Origin: Prosthecobacter debontii | Lineage (GTDB): Bacteria > Verrucomicrobiota > Verrucomicrobiia > Chthoniobacterales > Chthoniobacteraceae | Direction of reading: 5' to 3' | DNA length: 33,644 nucleotides | Assembly: GCA_945905735.1 (NCBI GenBank) | Contig: CAMDQC010000044.1 | Span: forward strand, 1-33,644 | Shown: in pieces, positions 7,520 to 15,504 of the stretch | Layout of the letters: each line of letters opens with the position of its first letter | How positions within the stretch are numbered: position 1 is the first letter of the stretch | The notes under the pieces: generated by a model | Databases searched by the model: none | Seen by the model: the letters and a program-made list of their open reading frames with translations, nothing else | What the model was told of the DNA's origin: nothing | Translations under genes and position numbers: made by a program

Positions 7520-9031
7520 ATGACTCGACTTCTCCGGCTCTCCACTATTCTCACGCTCGCAGGGGCGGCCCGCATTTTCGCAGCGCCCGGTGCTGCGCCT
7601 GCGGAAGACCCGAACGCGCAGGTGAGTTTCTTCAAACACATCCGCCCGATCTTTCAGGCGAACTGCACCGGCTGCCACCAGCCTGCGAAGGCGAAGAACG
7701 CTTACCTGATGACGGACTTTGCGCGGATGCTGGAGGGCGGCGACGACGCGAAGGAGACGGGGAAAAAGGCCATCGTCCCCGGCCAGCCGGACGCCTCGTT
7801 GCTCATCGCGCAAATCACGCCGAAAGACGGGAGCGCCGAGATGCCGCCGAAGAAAGCGCCGCTCGCCGAGAAGGACATCGCGCGCATTCGCAAATGGATC
7901 GCCGAGGGCGCGAAGAACGACACGCCGGAGAATGCGCGGCAGAAGATTGATGCCACTCACCCGCCCATCTATGAGCGCGCGCCGGTCATCGCGTCGCTCG
8001 ATTTTTCGCCCGACGGCGCGCTGCTGGCCGTCGCGGGATTCCACGAAGTGCTGCTCTGGAAGAGCGACGGCTCGGAGCTGGTCGCCCGGCTCATCGGCCT
8101 CGGCGAGCGGGTGCAGGCGGTGCGCTTTTCGCCGGATGGGAAGCAGCTCGCCACGGCGGGCGGGCAGCCTGCGGAGTTTGGCGAGGTGCAAGTATGGGAC
8201 GTGGAGAAGCGCGCACTGCTCGTCAGCACGATGTCGGGCGGCGATACGATTTACGGCGTGAGCTGGTCGCCCGACGGCAAGCTCATCAGCTTCGGCGGGC
8301 CGGATAAAACCGTGCGCGCCATCGAGGGCGCGACGGGCAAGCAAGTGCTCCAGAACATCTCGCACGATGATTGGGTGATCGACACGGCCTTTACGCACAA
8401 AGCGGGAAACCTCGTCAGCGTCGGGCGCGACATGGCGGCGAAGCTCATCGAAGTCTCCACGCAGCGCCTCGTGGATAACATCACCAGCATCACCCCCGGC
8501 GCACTGCGCGGCGGCATCCACTCGCTGGCCCGGCATCCCGAGCGCGACGAGTTTGCGATGGGCGGCTCCGACGGCGTGCCGAGCGTCTATCGCATCACGC
8601 GGAAAGTGCAGCGCCACATCGGCGACAACGCGCTCTGCATTCGCAAATGGCCCGCGATGGATGGCCGCATCTACGCCGTCCAGTTCGCGCCCGATGGGAA
8701 GTCGTTCGCCGCCGCATCGTCGCTCGATGGGAAGGGCGCCGTCCACCGCTACAACTACGACTTTAATACCGAGATGCCCGCCGAGTTTGTCGCCATCGAG
8801 AGCAAGGACGAAGGAGGCCGCAGCGCCGACGAAAAGAAACGCCTCGAAGCCCACTACATCAGCGACACCAAGCAACTCGCCGCCGCGCAATTCCCCGGCG
8901 GCATCTACGCCCTCCGCTACAAGCCCGACGGCAGCGCCATCGCCATCGCCGGCGAGGATGGAAAAGTGCGACTGCTCAACCCCGCAGACCTCAGCGTGCT
9001 GAAGGAGTTCACGCCCGTGCCGCTGCAATGA
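7520..9031 (+). CDS. Secreted planctomycete-type cytochrome c / WD40-repeat protein
   Basis: Protein of 503 residues with an N-terminal signal-like segment (residues 1-22, ending near IFAAPG). A small cytochrome c domain follows, with one haem site CTGCH at 49-53 in FFKHIRPIFQANCTGCHQP. This is the PSCyt1-like type common in Planctomycetes and Verrucomicrobia. The rest (about 135-500) is a beta-propeller with repeated blades of the FSPDGKQLATAG / WSPDGKLISFGG / FAPDGKSFAAAS / YKPDGSAIAIAG type. The fold and export signal point to the periplasm or cell surface. In relatives this cytochrome domain often accompanies DUF1549/DUF1553 genes, but none are beside it here. Its function is not known; electron transfer or a scaffold role is an inference. 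Confidence 0.9.
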   Translation: MTRLLRLSTILTLAGAARIFAAPGAAPAEDPNAQVSFFKHIRPIFQANCTGCHQPAKAKNAYLMTDFARMLEGGDDAKETGKKAIVPGQPDASLLIAQITPKDGSAEMPPKKAPLAEKDIARIRKWIAEGAKNDTPENARQKIDATHPPIYERAPVIASLDFSPDGALLAVAGFHEVLLWKSDGSELVARLIGLGERVQAVRFSPDGKQLATAGGQPAEFGEVQVWDVEKRALLVSTMSGGDTIYGVSWSPDGKLISFGGPDKTVRAIEGATGKQVLQNISHDDWVIDTAFTHKAGNLVSVGRDMAAKLIEVSTQRLVDNITSITPGALRGGIHSLARHPERDEFAMGGSDGVPSVYRITRKVQRHIGDNALCIRKWPAMDGRIYAVQFAPDGKSFAAASSLDGKGAVHRYNYDFNTEMPAEFVAIESKDEGGRSADEKKRLEAHYISDTKQLAAAQFPGGIYALRYKPDGSAIAIAGEDGKVRLLNPADLSVLKEFTPVPLQ

Positions 9032-9107
9032 GCCTCCGCTCGATGGTAACGCAAAATCCATCTCTTTCATGGTTGCGCTCCGAGCGCGCGTCCGTTTCTT
9101 TCCACTC

Positions 9108-10127
9108 ATGAGCGACATGCCAAACTCGGTTGAACCACTCCGCGAATCCATCGCACCTCGGCACGAATCCCTCGCCAAGGCATTTCATGGCGACCTCGGA
9201 CCTCGACCGCTCGAGTATGGGGAAGCGCGGCTATGGATCGTGGCGCGCGATCCGCGCTGGCTGTTTGCGTATTGGCAATTCGTCCCCGACGAACACCCGG
9301 AGGCACACGCTCGGTTTTCTCTCCGCATCATCGATGAAAAAGGAATCGTAGAGACGGAGGCCGACATCCCGCCAGACCAAGGCAACATGCACATCCCCGT
9401 CAATCACGTGGACTCCGAGTACACGGCGGAACTCGGTTTTTACTCAGTCAGCGGCGTGTGGTGCTTCATCGCGAAGTCGGGCACGGCATACACACCGCCA
9501 TCGGATGCTACCGACTCGGGCAAGGCCGAGTTTGTAAAAATCCCGGCGAACCTTCCGCTCAGCAGCATCAGGAAGGTCGTGAAGCGCGAACTCCCCGCAA
9601 CCGCTCTCGCTCGTATGCAGCGGTTCTCGGATTGGACAGCGGAGCAAGAGGCCATGTTCATCCGCCTGCTCGCCGCCGATGTCGCCGCCGGCGGCAAACC
9701 CGAAGGCCGCGCCGCCCGTGCGCGTGCCAAGATGAACCCGCGCCCGCCTGTAAAAGAACTGCCGCAAGAACTTTGGGCGCAACTCGACTCGGCGGGCACT
9801 TCCAGCCCCGGCGAGACGCTGTCGAGCTGGCAGCCCCCTGAACTTCCGCTCCACGTCAACGCAGAGCTGATTTTCTACGGCGGCACCTCGCCCGATGCCA
9901 CGCTCACAGTCGCTGGCGCGAAAGTGGACTTGCGGCACGACGGCACGTTCCGCGTCCACACGCGCTTACCCGATGGCGAGTTCGAGATACCCATCGTAGT
10001 CCGCTCCGCCGACGGCGCGCACACGCGGAAAGCCGTCCTCCGGTTCAGCCGCGAGACCGAAGCCGACAGCGGCACAACGGCCAGCAAACAGCCCGACTAC
10101 CTCCCGCCCGCGCCGCCCGTCGGGTAG
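9108..10127 (+). CDS. DUF4912 domain-containing protein
   Basis: Protein of 339 residues if the ATG at 9108 is used (MSDMPNS). A second ATG lies at 9117, and the frame is open back to 9069. The N-terminal half carries the DUF4912 pattern: ARDPRWLFAYWQF, a region on strand-forming ligands, then YTAELGFYSVSGVWCFIAKS. The C-terminal quarter repeats a compact beta domain (LTVAGAKVDLRHDGTFRVHT). No signal peptide or membrane segment is seen. The function of the family is not established. Its 3' end overlaps the convergent acetyltransferase gene by 31 bp. Confidence 0.85.
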   Translation: MSDMPNSVEPLRESIAPRHESLAKAFHGDLGPRPLEYGEARLWIVARDPRWLFAYWQFVPDEHPEAHARFSLRIIDEKGIVETEADIPPDQGNMHIPVNHVDSEYTAELGFYSVSGVWCFIAKSGTAYTPPSDATDSGKAEFVKIPANLPLSSIRKVVKRELPATALARMQRFSDWTAEQEAMFIRLLAADVAAGGKPEGRAARARAKMNPRPPVKELPQELWAQLDSAGTSSPGETLSSWQPPELPLHVNAELIFYGGTSPDATLTVAGAKVDLRHDGTFRVHTRLPDGEFEIPIVVRSADGAHTRKAVLRFSRETEADSGTTASKQPDYLPPAPPVG

Positions 10128-10540
10128 CGCACCATCGAGGTGAAAGGGTGCGGCCCAAAGCCGTATTGCCGGTAGAACTCCTGCGCATCGCGGGTGAACA
10201 AATCAATACGGCAACCCGCCAGCGAGGGGTGCGCGAGAATCGTGGAGAGCAGCCATTTCCCTAGCCCTGAGCCGCGAAACTCGTCGGCAATAACCACATC
10301 GCACAAATAGCCGACGGTCGCAAAGTCCGTGACCATCCGCGCAAAGCCAATCTGCGTCGTGCCGGAGAAAAGCGCGAAGTTCAGCGAGTTATTCAGGCTT
10401 TCACGGATGATTTCTGGCGTCCGCTTCGCTGCCCAATAGGTGCTCCACAGCAGGCGACACGTCGCATCGAAGTCCAGCCGCGCAGGATCGTCCGTCAGCC
10501 AAAACTCACCGTGCCGCCATTCGTGAACGGGCTGGTTCAC
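10097..10540 (-). CDS. GNAT-family N-acetyltransferase
   Basis: Acetyltransferase of 147 residues. The acetyl-CoA-binding motif A is visible as DEFRGSGLGKWLL, preceded by the beta-4 strand CDVVIA and followed by the C-terminal FYRQYGFGPH motif. The GTG start at 10540 is chosen because it makes a 4-bp GTGA overlap with the stop of the upstream eboE-like gene and has an AGGGG site about 6 nt upstream. Any start further upstream would lie deep inside the eboE-like gene. This arrangement implies translational coupling with the eboE-like gene. The substrate is unknown. The 3' end overlaps the DUF4912 gene (convergent) by 31 bp. Confidence 0.88.
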   Translation of the reverse strand: MNQPVHEWRHGEFWLTDDPARLDFDATCRLLWSTYWAAKRTPEIIRESLNNSLNFALFSGTTQIGFARMVTDFATVGYLCDVVIADEFRGSGLGKWLLSTILAHPSLAGCRIDLFTRDAQEFYRQYGFGPHPFTSMVRYPTGGAGGR

Positions 10541-11730
10541 AGATGCCCCTGCACCCACTCGAATTCGCGGGCGATGCTCTTCACGACATCGCCGGGATGG
10601 ATCTCCTTGGGTAGCACGTCGAAGGTGTAAGTCTCGATTTCCACATGGCTCGTCACTCCGCTGCGTAGCTCGTGGAAAAACTCCGGGGTCAACGTCGCGG
10701 CGGTGCTGGCAAGCTTCCCAGCTTCTTTGAAAAAGAGTGGCACATGGAAATGCACACGAATCTCCTCCACGCCTTCCTGCCCGTCTATATCGGCGAGCGC
10801 ATCGGGCAGATCGTTCCACGCGAGGACGTTCCCGGCGGAAGTCCGACCTCGCACTTGGTGGAGATAGACGCCTTCGGCAAACGGCTTCAGCGCCTCCCAT
10901 CCATCCGGGTCGCAGGCGACCATGAGCGCGGCGCTGAGCTGCACTTTGGAAATGCGGATGCCCTCCGCTTTGTAGGAGCGAATCGCCTCGACGGGGTCTT
11001 CAAATTGCAGCGCGACGTGGCACGTATCAAAGCACACGCCGATGTGCCGCCGGATGATTTCCTCGGCGTCTTTCGTGTAGCATTTGCGGATGCGCTTAAT
11101 CTCTTCCACGCCGGTGGTCCACAGCTCGTTTTTGAAGAACGCGATAGTCTCCGCAGTCGTCTCCAAATAGCACGACGGCTCCGGCTCCAGCCCGAGGTGA
11201 ATCTCGCGCCCGGTATCCTCCCGCAACGCTGCGAGGTAGGCCGCGACGGCCCCGATATTCTCCGCCATCGCGGAAACGCCAGCGGGGTCTTTGATCCACG
11301 CCTTAAACGAGCCGGGCACCGTGCTGATCGAGCCATCCACGCCTTCCGGCAGCCACGATGCGAGCACGTCGGCGACTTGGAATGTGTAGTTTCGCCGGTC
11401 GAGCATCCGCCAATCGGGCGAATAAACGTGCTCCTTCACCGAGCCACCGTAGAACTTCCCATACGGAAAAGCGTTCACAGAAAACGGATACATCTGCGCC
11501 TCGGAGAAAACATCCAGCGCCTCAGCGCGAAGCTCCGGGCTCTCCGAAAGCTCGGCAGCCGCTTGGGCGCTGAGCCGAAGGCCAAGGCCGAACCACTGAC
11601 CGGGCGCGACCATTTGGCGGACCATCGCTGCCTTTTCCCGGATGGCTTGGAGGTTCTGCGCCCATGTTTCGCCGGGATGGATGTTGAGACAGTATGAAAG
11701 ATGTAATGGTGGACGATGTTGAACGATCAT
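10537..11730 (-). CDS. eboE: EboE-like TIM-barrel protein (metabolite traffic family)
   Basis: Protein of 397 residues of the xylose-isomerase-like TIM-barrel superfamily. It matches what I know of EboE: the N-terminal LSYCLNIHPGETW, GLGLRLSAQAA, FSVNAFPYGKFYGG, VYSPDWR, SISTVPGSFKAW, LGLEPEPSCYLETT and CFDTCHVALQFEDP. EboE proteins are normally encoded in eboABCDEF clusters, linked to moving small-molecule precursors across the inner membrane. No other ebo gene is visible here, so this copy is solitary. The ATG at 11730 puts the start next to the conserved N-terminus, although the frame is open to 11784. It is coupled to the downstream GNAT gene. The conserved Glu/His/Asp residues suggest metal binding, but the reaction is unknown. 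Confidence 0.82.
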   Translation of the reverse strand: MIVQHRPPLHLSYCLNIHPGETWAQNLQAIREKAAMVRQMVAPGQWFGLGLRLSAQAAAELSESPELRAEALDVFSEAQMYPFSVNAFPYGKFYGGSVKEHVYSPDWRMLDRRNYTFQVADVLASWLPEGVDGSISTVPGSFKAWIKDPAGVSAMAENIGAVAAYLAALREDTGREIHLGLEPEPSCYLETTAETIAFFKNELWTTGVEEIKRIRKCYTKDAEEIIRRHIGVCFDTCHVALQFEDPVEAIRSYKAEGIRISKVQLSAALMVACDPDGWEALKPFAEGVYLHQVRGRTSAGNVLAWNDLPDALADIDGQEGVEEIRVHFHVPLFFKEAGKLASTAATLTPEFFHELRSGVTSHVEIETYTFDVLPKEIHPGDVVKSIAREFEWVQGHL

Positions 11731-11891
11731 CAGAGATAGGCTGGAAGTCGGGTGACTTAGCGTCGGAGTTGTCGCACAGTCCACGCGAGTTGCGCTAGTC
11801 AGATTTGTAAAAGTTTACGCAAGGGCTTGGGCCACGTCGGACCGCTTTTTCTCATCGCCGAAGCCCGTTCTCCTCGCTCCAATCCAGCGCC

Positions 11892-12530
11892 ATGCCGAAG
11901 TCCTACACCGAAAGAAAATCCGCATGGGCCGAGAAGATGACCGCTCGCGGGGCCCGGGCTGATTCCATCCGCTCCAAAGACCGCCTGCCGCCCGGCCAGC
12001 ACCTCGTGCAAAAGCTCCCAGTGCTGGATCTCGGCATTCACCCAGTCGTGCCCCGCGCCGAGTGGCGGCTGGAAATCACTGGCCTCGTAGAGAATCCGGT
12101 GACGCTTGATTGGCCCGCACTCATGGCGCTCTCACAGCAGGAAAAGACGAGCGATTTCCACTGCGTGACGACGTGGAGCCGCTACGACTGCCGCTGGCAC
12201 GGCGTCCCGCTCGCAGCATTGCTCGACCTCGTGCGCCCCACCGACGAGGCAAAGTTTGCATTCTACCGCGCCCACGACGGCTACACCACGAACACGCCCT
12301 TGGACGCACTCACCCACCCCGATGCCATGCTCGCCCATACACTCGACGGTGAACCGCTCTCCGTGGAGCACGGGGGGCCACTCCGAGTCATCATCCCGCA
12401 GCTTTACGCATGGAAAGGGGCGAAGTGGGTGAAACAGATCGACTTTCGGGCCAGCGATGCGCCCGGCTATTGGGAGGAACGCGGATATTCGATGCTCGGC
12501 GACCCGTGGCTGAACGACCGCTTTGGGTGA
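11892..12530 (+). CDS. Sulfite oxidase-like molybdopterin oxidoreductase (YedY/MsrP-like, no signal)
   Basis: Protein of 212 residues of the oxidoreductase molybdopterin-binding family. The core VVPRAEWRLEITGLVENP is followed by the Mo-ligand block FHCVTTWSRYDC with candidate ligand Cys91. Further on are YTTNTPLDAL, LSVEHGGPLRVIIPQLYAWKG and KWVKQIDF, then WEERGYSMLGDPW. Unlike MsrP of Proteobacteria it has no twin-arginine signal. It is therefore expected in the cytoplasm, and no membrane haem partner is adjacent. It is divergent from the eboE-like gene with a 161-nt gap. The physiological substrate is unknown. Confidence 0.9.
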   Translation: MPKSYTERKSAWAEKMTARGARADSIRSKDRLPPGQHLVQKLPVLDLGIHPVVPRAEWRLEITGLVENPVTLDWPALMALSQQEKTSDFHCVTTWSRYDCRWHGVPLAALLDLVRPTDEAKFAFYRAHDGYTTNTPLDALTHPDAMLAHTLDGEPLSVEHGGPLRVIIPQLYAWKGAKWVKQIDFRASDAPGYWEERGYSMLGDPWLNDRFG

Positions 12531-12580
12531 TGCGCTGGTGTTCTGCCAGTCGTCGTGTGATGGTAATCCAGCGTGTTTGT

Positions 12581-12684
12581 CGGCGGTGATTTGTGACTGG
12601 TGAGAAGTGATTAGGCGCAAGCGGAAAAACCACGCCACCACGCTTGCGACCAGTCACCACCCACAAGTCACAAGTCACCGCCCG
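12581..12684. repeat. Intergenic long imperfect hairpin
   Basis: The left arm, 12581-12623, pairs with the right arm, 12641-12684. Shared blocks are CGGTGA-y-TTGTGACT and GCAAGCG at the inner ends, around a loop of about 17 nt. The right arm contains ACAAGTCACAAGTCAC. It lies between the convergent ends of the molybdopterin oxidoreductase and the membrane-anchored protein genes. The stretch 12531-12725 holds nothing else I can support. It could act in 3'-end formation, although no T tract follows the arms. Confidence 0.7.
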
Positions 12685-12725
12685 ATTGCTCAAGCGGTTA
12701 CCTTCATCTCACGACTAACAGAGCG

Positions 12726-13484
12726 CTACTCCGTGTCCTTGGAGTTATGCGGGAGCAGTTTATAGCCGAGGGCAGGAGCTTGCGCTTTAAGTATCTGGCC
12801 GAGCTGGGTGATGTGGCCTTCCAGCAAAGTCTGGCCTCCCACCGTCGCCGTCACCACAAAGGTGGAGATCGTCTCGCCGCTCATCGTCAGCGTGGACTGC
12901 CGGGCGCTGAATTCCGGCTCGGGCATCGCAGACTGCTTTGCAATGAGTTGCTGAAAGAGCCCCGCTGGAATCCCGGCGCGCTCCAGCAGCGAGGCCACGC
13001 CTTTATTATCCATCGTGAATGAGCCGCCTTCGAGCTTTGTCCCTTGGATGGAGATTTCGTATTTTGCGACGTTCGTAGCGGGGTCAAGTTCGAGCTTTAA
13101 CTGCTGCGCCGGTTCATACGTGCTGATTGTCAAACTAAGCGCCGCAACGCCGAACGCTTTATCGAAAACAACGTCGCCCTTCCACGATATCCGCTGCTTG
13201 CCGACGCCTAAAACAGCCAGCCCGATGTTGCCGTGAAACTCCAGCTTCCGCTCCCCAGTCTCGGCGTTTGTGCGCGGCTGAAGGTGGACGTATCCGACCT
13301 CCTTCGTCTTGTCGCGAATGGCGAGATCGGACGAATGCTCGTGCTGAAACAATACCCGCCCGACGTGCGCCACCGGGATCGTATTCAGTCGCGTCGCATC
13401 GGGGTAAATCTCACGCAGCACCAGCAGCCCGGTCATGGCTACCCAGAAGCCGATGATGAACATGACGGTGATACGATGGAGCAT
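12726..13484 (-). CDS. Membrane-anchored protein of unknown function
   Basis: Protein of 252 residues, not recognised. One N-terminal membrane segment (about residues 5-24, ITVMFIIGFWVAMTGLLVL) anchors it. The rest is soluble, probably mostly beta, and outside the membrane, with no Cys-rich or catalytic motif visible. It lies 66 nt downstream of argJ on the same strand and may be transcribed with it, but nothing in the sequence ties it to arginine synthesis. The ATG at 13484 immediately precedes the hydrophobic segment, which supports the start. Confidence 0.8.
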   Translation of the reverse strand: MLHRITVMFIIGFWVAMTGLLVLREIYPDATRLNTIPVAHVGRVLFQHEHSSDLAIRDKTKEVGYVHLQPRTNAETGERKLEFHGNIGLAVLGVGKQRISWKGDVVFDKAFGVAALSLTISTYEPAQQLKLELDPATNVAKYEISIQGTKLEGGSFTMDNKGVASLLERAGIPAGLFQQLIAKQSAMPEPEFSARQSTLTMSGETISTFVVTATVGGQTLLEGHITQLGQILKAQAPALGYKLLPHNSKDTE

Positions 13485-13550
13485 GAGTCAGACAGACCAC
13501 GAAACCGGCGCGACGTTCAACTGAATCGTTTGTTAGAACCCAGAAAGCCG

Positions 13551-14771
13551 CTATCCGCCGATGCCGTCGCCCATGTTCAGCTTCACGTATTCCATGGTGA
13601 AGTCGGTGGTATAGACGACGTATTCGCCGCTGCCTTGGTGGAGGTCCACGCAGATGGTAAAGCGCTTTTGCTTCACGACTTCGCGCAGTTTTTCAAACGG
13701 CGTCTTGCTCTGCATCCCGTGCTTCACGGCGTTCACTCCATCGTAAAAAATGTCCACCTGTTCCTCGCGCATCTTCGCGTCGCAGTAGCCGAGCGCGTCC
13801 ATGATGCGGCCCCAGTTTGGGTCTTCGCCAAACCATGCACACTTCACCAGCGTGCTGTTCGCGATAGCCTCCGCAGCACGCCGCGCATCGGCGAGGGAAG
13901 CCGCACCGTCCACGCGGACTTCGACAAATTTCGACACGCCTTCGCCGTCCTGCACGATGAGCCAAGCCAGCTCGCGCATGACGTGGTCGAGCGCCGTTTG
14001 GAATGCTTTGAAGGCCTTCGTGCCGTATTTCAGCGGCTTGTTCCCGGCGGCTCCATTGGCCAGCGCGAGCACCGTGTCGTTCGTGCTCATATCGCCGTCT
14101 ATGGTGATGCGGTTGAACGATTGCTCCACGGCTACGCTCACCGCTTTTTGCAGCGTCGTTTTATCAATCACCGCATCGGTGGTGATGAAGGCGAGCATCG
14201 TCGCCATGTTCGGGTCAATCATCCCCGCGCCTTTCGCGATGCCACCGACGCGCACGGACTTGCCGCCCACCGTCAGCTCCACGGCGACTTCTTTTGCAAA
14301 GGTGTCGCTCGTCATGATGGCCCGCGCTGCTGCGTTGCTGCCCTCGCGGCTCAGGCAGCTCTCCATCGTCAGGATCGTCGCCTCCATTTTCTCGATGGGA
14401 AGTTGCACACCGATGCGGCCCGTGGAGCACACGAGCACCTGCCGCTCCTTCAGTCCCAGCGCGGTCGCGGTGGCTTGGCACATGCGCTTTGCGTTCTCGA
14501 TACCGGGGACTCCCGTGCAGGCGTTCGCATTGCCGCAATTCGCGATGATGGCGCGCACATCCGGCGAGGCGACATGCGTGCGCGAGACGCGGACAGGCGC
14601 GGCTTTCACTTTGTTCGTCGTGAAGGTGGCCGCCGCCACCGTCTTGTGCTGCGAAACGATGAGCGCGATGTCCGCGCTGTCTTTGTTGGTCGCCTTCACG
14701 CCGCAATAGGCGCTGCCGGCGAGGAAGCCTTGTGGAGCGGTCACGCCGCCGGGAATATCGTTAAAGGTCAT
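13551..14771 (-). CDS. argJ: Bifunctional ArgJ: glutamate N-acetyltransferase / amino-acid acetyltransferase
   Basis: Enzyme of 406 residues that transfers acetyl from N-acetylornithine to glutamate in the cyclic arginine pathway, and may also use acetyl-CoA. Family motifs include AATFTTNKVKAAPV, IIANCGNANACTG, CSTGRIGVQLP and GGIAKGAGMIDPNMATML. The last contains the autocleavage nucleophile Thr191 (A-T-M-L), so the precursor should split into alpha and beta chains there. Further on are ITIDGDMSTNDTV and WGRIMDALGY. It lies 18 nt after the AsnC-type regulator gene on the same strand, which suggests regulator and enzyme share a transcript. No other arg genes are in the window. Whether it is mono- or bifunctional cannot be read directly. 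Confidence 0.96.
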   Translation of the reverse strand: MTFNDIPGGVTAPQGFLAGSAYCGVKATNKDSADIALIVSQHKTVAAATFTTNKVKAAPVRVSRTHVASPDVRAIIANCGNANACTGVPGIENAKRMCQATATALGLKERQVLVCSTGRIGVQLPIEKMEATILTMESCLSREGSNAAARAIMTSDTFAKEVAVELTVGGKSVRVGGIAKGAGMIDPNMATMLAFITTDAVIDKTTLQKAVSVAVEQSFNRITIDGDMSTNDTVLALANGAAGNKPLKYGTKAFKAFQTALDHVMRELAWLIVQDGEGVSKFVEVRVDGAASLADARRAAEAIANSTLVKCAWFGEDPNWGRIMDALGYCDAKMREEQVDIFYDGVNAVKHGMQSKTPFEKLREVVKQKRFTICVDLHQGSGEYVVYTTDFTMEYVKLNMGDGIGG

Positions 14772-14789
14772 GTTGAAAAATCGTGAGGT

Positions 14790-15371
14790 TTATTTGCCGA
14801 CGTAGATGGCGTCTTCGGGCCACTCTTTCACGAGATAGCCGTCTTTCATGTTCACGGGAACGACATAGTTTCGCATCACGCGCACCGGCGCGAGGATGCG
14901 CATCGTGCGGATTTCCTCGATGCAGTCGTGGCCATGATTGCGGCGGAGGCTGGGGATCAATTTTTCGTGAACCGTCTGCACGAGCGCTTGGTCGCTCTCG
15001 GCCTCGATGATGAGGATCATCGCGAGGTGCCCGTCCATTTCCGCCACATGGCTCTCGATGATGCTCTCGGTGAAAACGCTGCGCACTTTCGGCTCGTTGC
15101 GGATGTCTTGGAGAATCCGCGCAAGCGTCACGCCGAGCTTAAATTTGATCGTGTAATGCTGGCGAATCAGGTTCTGCCCAGTGCCGTTCGCGTTCAGTTC
15201 GACATTGGTGAAATAACTGAGCACTCCGTCCTCTTCGAGCTTCTGCCGCTTGCGCGCGACGGTGCGGACGTTCACGCCAGTCGCGATGCCGATGGCATTG
15301 TCGCTATTGCGAGGATCACGCACGAGGGCGCGGAGAATGATTTTGTCGTGTTCGTCGAGTTCGCGAGGCAT
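14790..15371 (-). CDS. Lrp/AsnC-family transcriptional regulator
   Basis: DNA-binding regulator of 193 residues. The N-terminal winged helix (about 5-60) reads ELDEHDKIILRALVRDPRN, then VNVRTVARKRQKLEEDGVLS. The C-terminal part (about 75-165) looks like a RAM/ligand-sensing domain with strands such as SHVAEMDGHLAMILIIEAES. The ATG at 15371 (MPRELDEHD) matches the family N-terminus; the frame is open to 15527 but the extra residues are not family-like. It is 18 nt upstream of argJ, so a role in sensing an amino acid and controlling argJ is a reasonable inference. It is divergent from the cyclophilin gene with a 133-nt gap. Confidence 0.85.
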   Translation of the reverse strand: MPRELDEHDKIILRALVRDPRNSDNAIGIATGVNVRTVARKRQKLEEDGVLSYFTNVELNANGTGQNLIRQHYTIKFKLGVTLARILQDIRNEPKVRSVFTESIIESHVAEMDGHLAMILIIEAESDQALVQTVHEKLIPSLRRNHGHDCIEEIRTMRILAPVRVMRNYVVPVNMKDGYLVKEWPEDAIYVGK

Positions 15372-15504
15372 ATCAGGAAGTGTGGTAAGCGCGCATCGAA
15401 AGTGAGTCACAGAAAAAAGGCGAGCACGGAAAGAGCGCGGAATACCGACCGTGCACATTTCTCCGCGTGACAGACTTCCGGCGTCGTGGTTTTGTCGCTG
15501 GCCT

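Noticed and set aside
7484-9178. Long minus-strand open frame opposite the cytochrome c/WD40 gene
   Set aside because: No domain and His/Arg-rich; the opposite strand has a signal peptide, haem motif and propeller blades.
10541-10900. Upstream extension of the acetyltransferase frame
   Set aside because: It overlaps the eboE-like gene in another frame and is Arg-rich; the GTG at 10540 with GTGA overlap is a better start.
10672-11697. Plus-strand open frame over the eboE-like gene
   Set aside because: The minus strand encodes a clear EboE-type protein; this frame has no family features.
13233-14786. Long plus-strand open frame over argJ
   Set aside because: Antisense to an unmistakable ArgJ; composition is typical of a shadow frame.
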